From the NCBI RefSeq assembly GCF_027409185.1, contig NC_084469.1, forward strand, positions 38,175,793 to 38,239,792: 64,000 nucleotides of DNA, read 5' to 3'. The DNA is from Cynocephalus volans. Its lineage: Eukaryota; Chordata; Mammalia; Dermoptera; Cynocephalidae. Shown here piece after piece: positions 62,740-64,000 of the stretch. A program made the translations under genes and the position numbers. Under the pieces are notes generated by a model that saw only the letters and a list, made by a program, of their open reading frames with translations, made no database searches and was not told where the DNA came from. Positions within the stretch are counted from its first letter, which is position 1. Each line of letters opens with the position of its first letter.

Positions 62740-63118
62740 ATTAGTCCGTTTCTGTTGCTTATAACAAAATACCTGGAATGGGTGATTTATGAAGAAAATG
62801 AAACTTATTGCTTACAGTTTCAGGGGCTGGGAAGTCCAAAGTCCAGGGAACACATTTGATGAAGGCCTTGGTGGTGGTGACAGTGATGCAGGGTATCACA
62901 TTGTGAAATGGCAGAGCAGAGAGAGCAGACTCCTCAAGTTCTCTTCTTCTAAAGCCCTCAGAACCACACCCTGACCACCATTATTAATCCATTCACTACT
63001 GCATGGTCCTACAATCCAATCACCTCTTCAAGGCCCCACCTTTCACTTACCGTAATAGGATTTCCCACCCTCAACAGTTACAGTGGGAATCAAGTTTTGG
63101 GGGGACATTCAACCCAAG
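62740..63118 (-). mobile_element. MaLR LTR (antisense)
   Basis: It starts gtattagtccgtttctgttgcttataacaaaatacctggaatgggtgatttat and ends gggaatcaagttttggggggacattcaaccc, the complement of a MaLR (MLT1/MST-like) LTR. It borders an internal region directly to its right, so on the - strand it is the 3' LTR. Confidence 0.85.
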
Positions 63119-64000
63119 GCATTCTGCCCTGGCCCCCAAAACTCATGTCCTTTTCACAAACAAATACTTTCATTTCATCCCCATAGCCCCAAAGTCATAA
63201 CTTGTTTCAACTCAAAAGTCCAAAGTTCAAAGACCCATCTGTGAAGTCAAAACAAGTTATCTATTTCAAAGATACCATGGTGGGATAAACACAGGGTACA
63301 TATATATCCCCATTCAAAAAGGAGAAATAGGCCAAAAGAAAGGGGTAACAGGTTCAAAACCCAGCAGGGAAGGCATCAGATCTTACAGCTGGTGAATCAT
63401 GTACCTGGACTCCATGTTCAACGTCTTCTGCATGCTGGTGTGGGGGTTGGGTCCCAAAGTCCTTGGGCAGCTCCACAGGTTTGGGATTTCCATAATGGTC
63501 CCACTCTCATGGCTCTACTAGGCATGGCGCTGTTGGGGTTTCTCTGCTGCAACTCCAACCCCACATTTCCACTCAGCATTGCTCCAGTGAAGACTGTATA
63601 TGGTAACTCTGCCCCTGAGACAGATCTCTTCCTGGGCCTCCAGACTTTTCCATACATCCATTGAAATTGGAGTGGAGGCTCCCAAGCCTCCACAGCTCTG
63701 GCATTCTGCAAGCCTGCAGACCTGACACCACATGGGTGCTGCCAAGTCTTCCAGCTTGTATTTTCTAAAGCTGTGGGTCCAATTTAGCCACAGCTGGAGC
63801 AGCCGAGGCAGGTGGGGTGATGCTTCCCACAGAGGTTAGGAACTAGCAGGGGGAGGGACAGCTTAGCTTCCATCTGAGTGGCCTGTAGAGGTCCTTCTCC
63901 CCAGGGAGCTCAATGTCCATTTTCTACAGAATAAAGGCTATTTGGGAGCCAAAGATGGAGGAGGAAATGACATCAAGCCATCCATAGCTAGATGTGAAGC
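63119..64000 (-). mobile_element. MaLR internal region (antisense), cut by the window edge
   Basis: It runs ggcattctgccctggcccccaaaactcatgtcc, ctcaaaagtccaaagttcaaagaccc, ccttgggcagctccacagg, ttccatacatccattgaaattggagtggaggctcccaagcc, and gctggagcagccgaggcagg, the complement of a THE1/MST/MLT-type internal sequence. These elements lack an envelope gene. No intact reading frame is present, and the 5' LTR would lie beyond 64000. Confidence 0.82.

Larger units (their letters stand above)
55425..64000 (+). other. SHISA6: SHISA6 intron 2, 5' part (continues beyond the window)
   Basis: The intron starts at the GTAAGT donor at 55425. No downstream SHISA6 exon was recognised before the window ends. 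The sequence is largely old transposon debris (MIR, MER5, a candidate solo LTR, L2, MaLR), with unique stretches at about 55430-56070, 56290-56930, 57400-58180 and 61440-62740, where I saw no gene. Confidence 0.88.

Noticed and set aside
1-64000. CRISPR arrays, bacterial operons, tRNA, rRNA and common snRNA genes.
   Set aside because: None was seen. The repeats present are microsatellites and transposon copies, and the genome context is mammalian.

Overview
This is a stretch of a placental mammal nuclear genome holding the 5' part of one protein-coding gene, SHISA6, on the + strand. The evidence for a mammal is a CpG-island promoter, a split gene with consensus GT-AG introns, and many old mammalian repeats (L1, L2, MIR, L3/CR1, MaLR/MLT1, MER5, MER20, Tigger). 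I saw no Alu, rodent B1/B2, carnivore, ruminant or equine SINE, so it does not look like human, mouse, dog, cow or horse. The species cannot be fixed from the sequence alone.

Layout. Positions 1-31480 are the 5' intergenic flank. They hold no gene I can support except a full-length processed pseudogene of MGST1 (microsomal glutathione S-transferase 1) at about 27371-28301. This copy has a lost start codon, one in-frame stop, a 3' A-rich tail and imperfect target-site duplications. The rest of the flank is repeats (Tigger at 0.7 kb, L1 at 9.7-11.8 kb and 17.4 kb, an MLT1 LTR at 23.3 kb, L2 at 26.3-27.2 kb and 29.9-30.5 kb), microsatellites and unique sequence.

Positions 31480-33310 are a dense CpG island. 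It contains the SHISA6 promoter and 5' UTR (short upstream ORFs, several CCG runs, a possible short 5'-UTR intron) and coding exon 1 (32619-33265). Exon 1 encodes the signal peptide, the low-complexity N-terminus, the Shisa cysteine-rich domain and the transmembrane helix. Intron 1 runs from 33266 to 55263, about 22 kb. It is mostly unique sequence with scattered old repeats and a CpG-rich, repeat-free block at 43.1-43.8 kb that looks like a conserved regulatory element. Coding exon 2 (55264-55424) encodes the start of the cytoplasmic tail. Intron 2 begins at 55425 and continues past the window end. It carries MER5 copies, a probable solo LTR on the - strand, L2, and the start of a MaLR provirus-like element at the right edge. 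The remaining SHISA6 exons, including the C-terminal PDZ ligand, lie beyond 64000.

I found no previously undescribed biological system. The most useful observations are the gene model, the MGST1 retrocopy, the candidate intronic enhancer, the possible 5'-UTR intron with uORFs, and a nested L1-like insertion with a 12-bp target-site duplication. Repeat names are recognised from memory of consensus sequences, and their boundaries are approximate.
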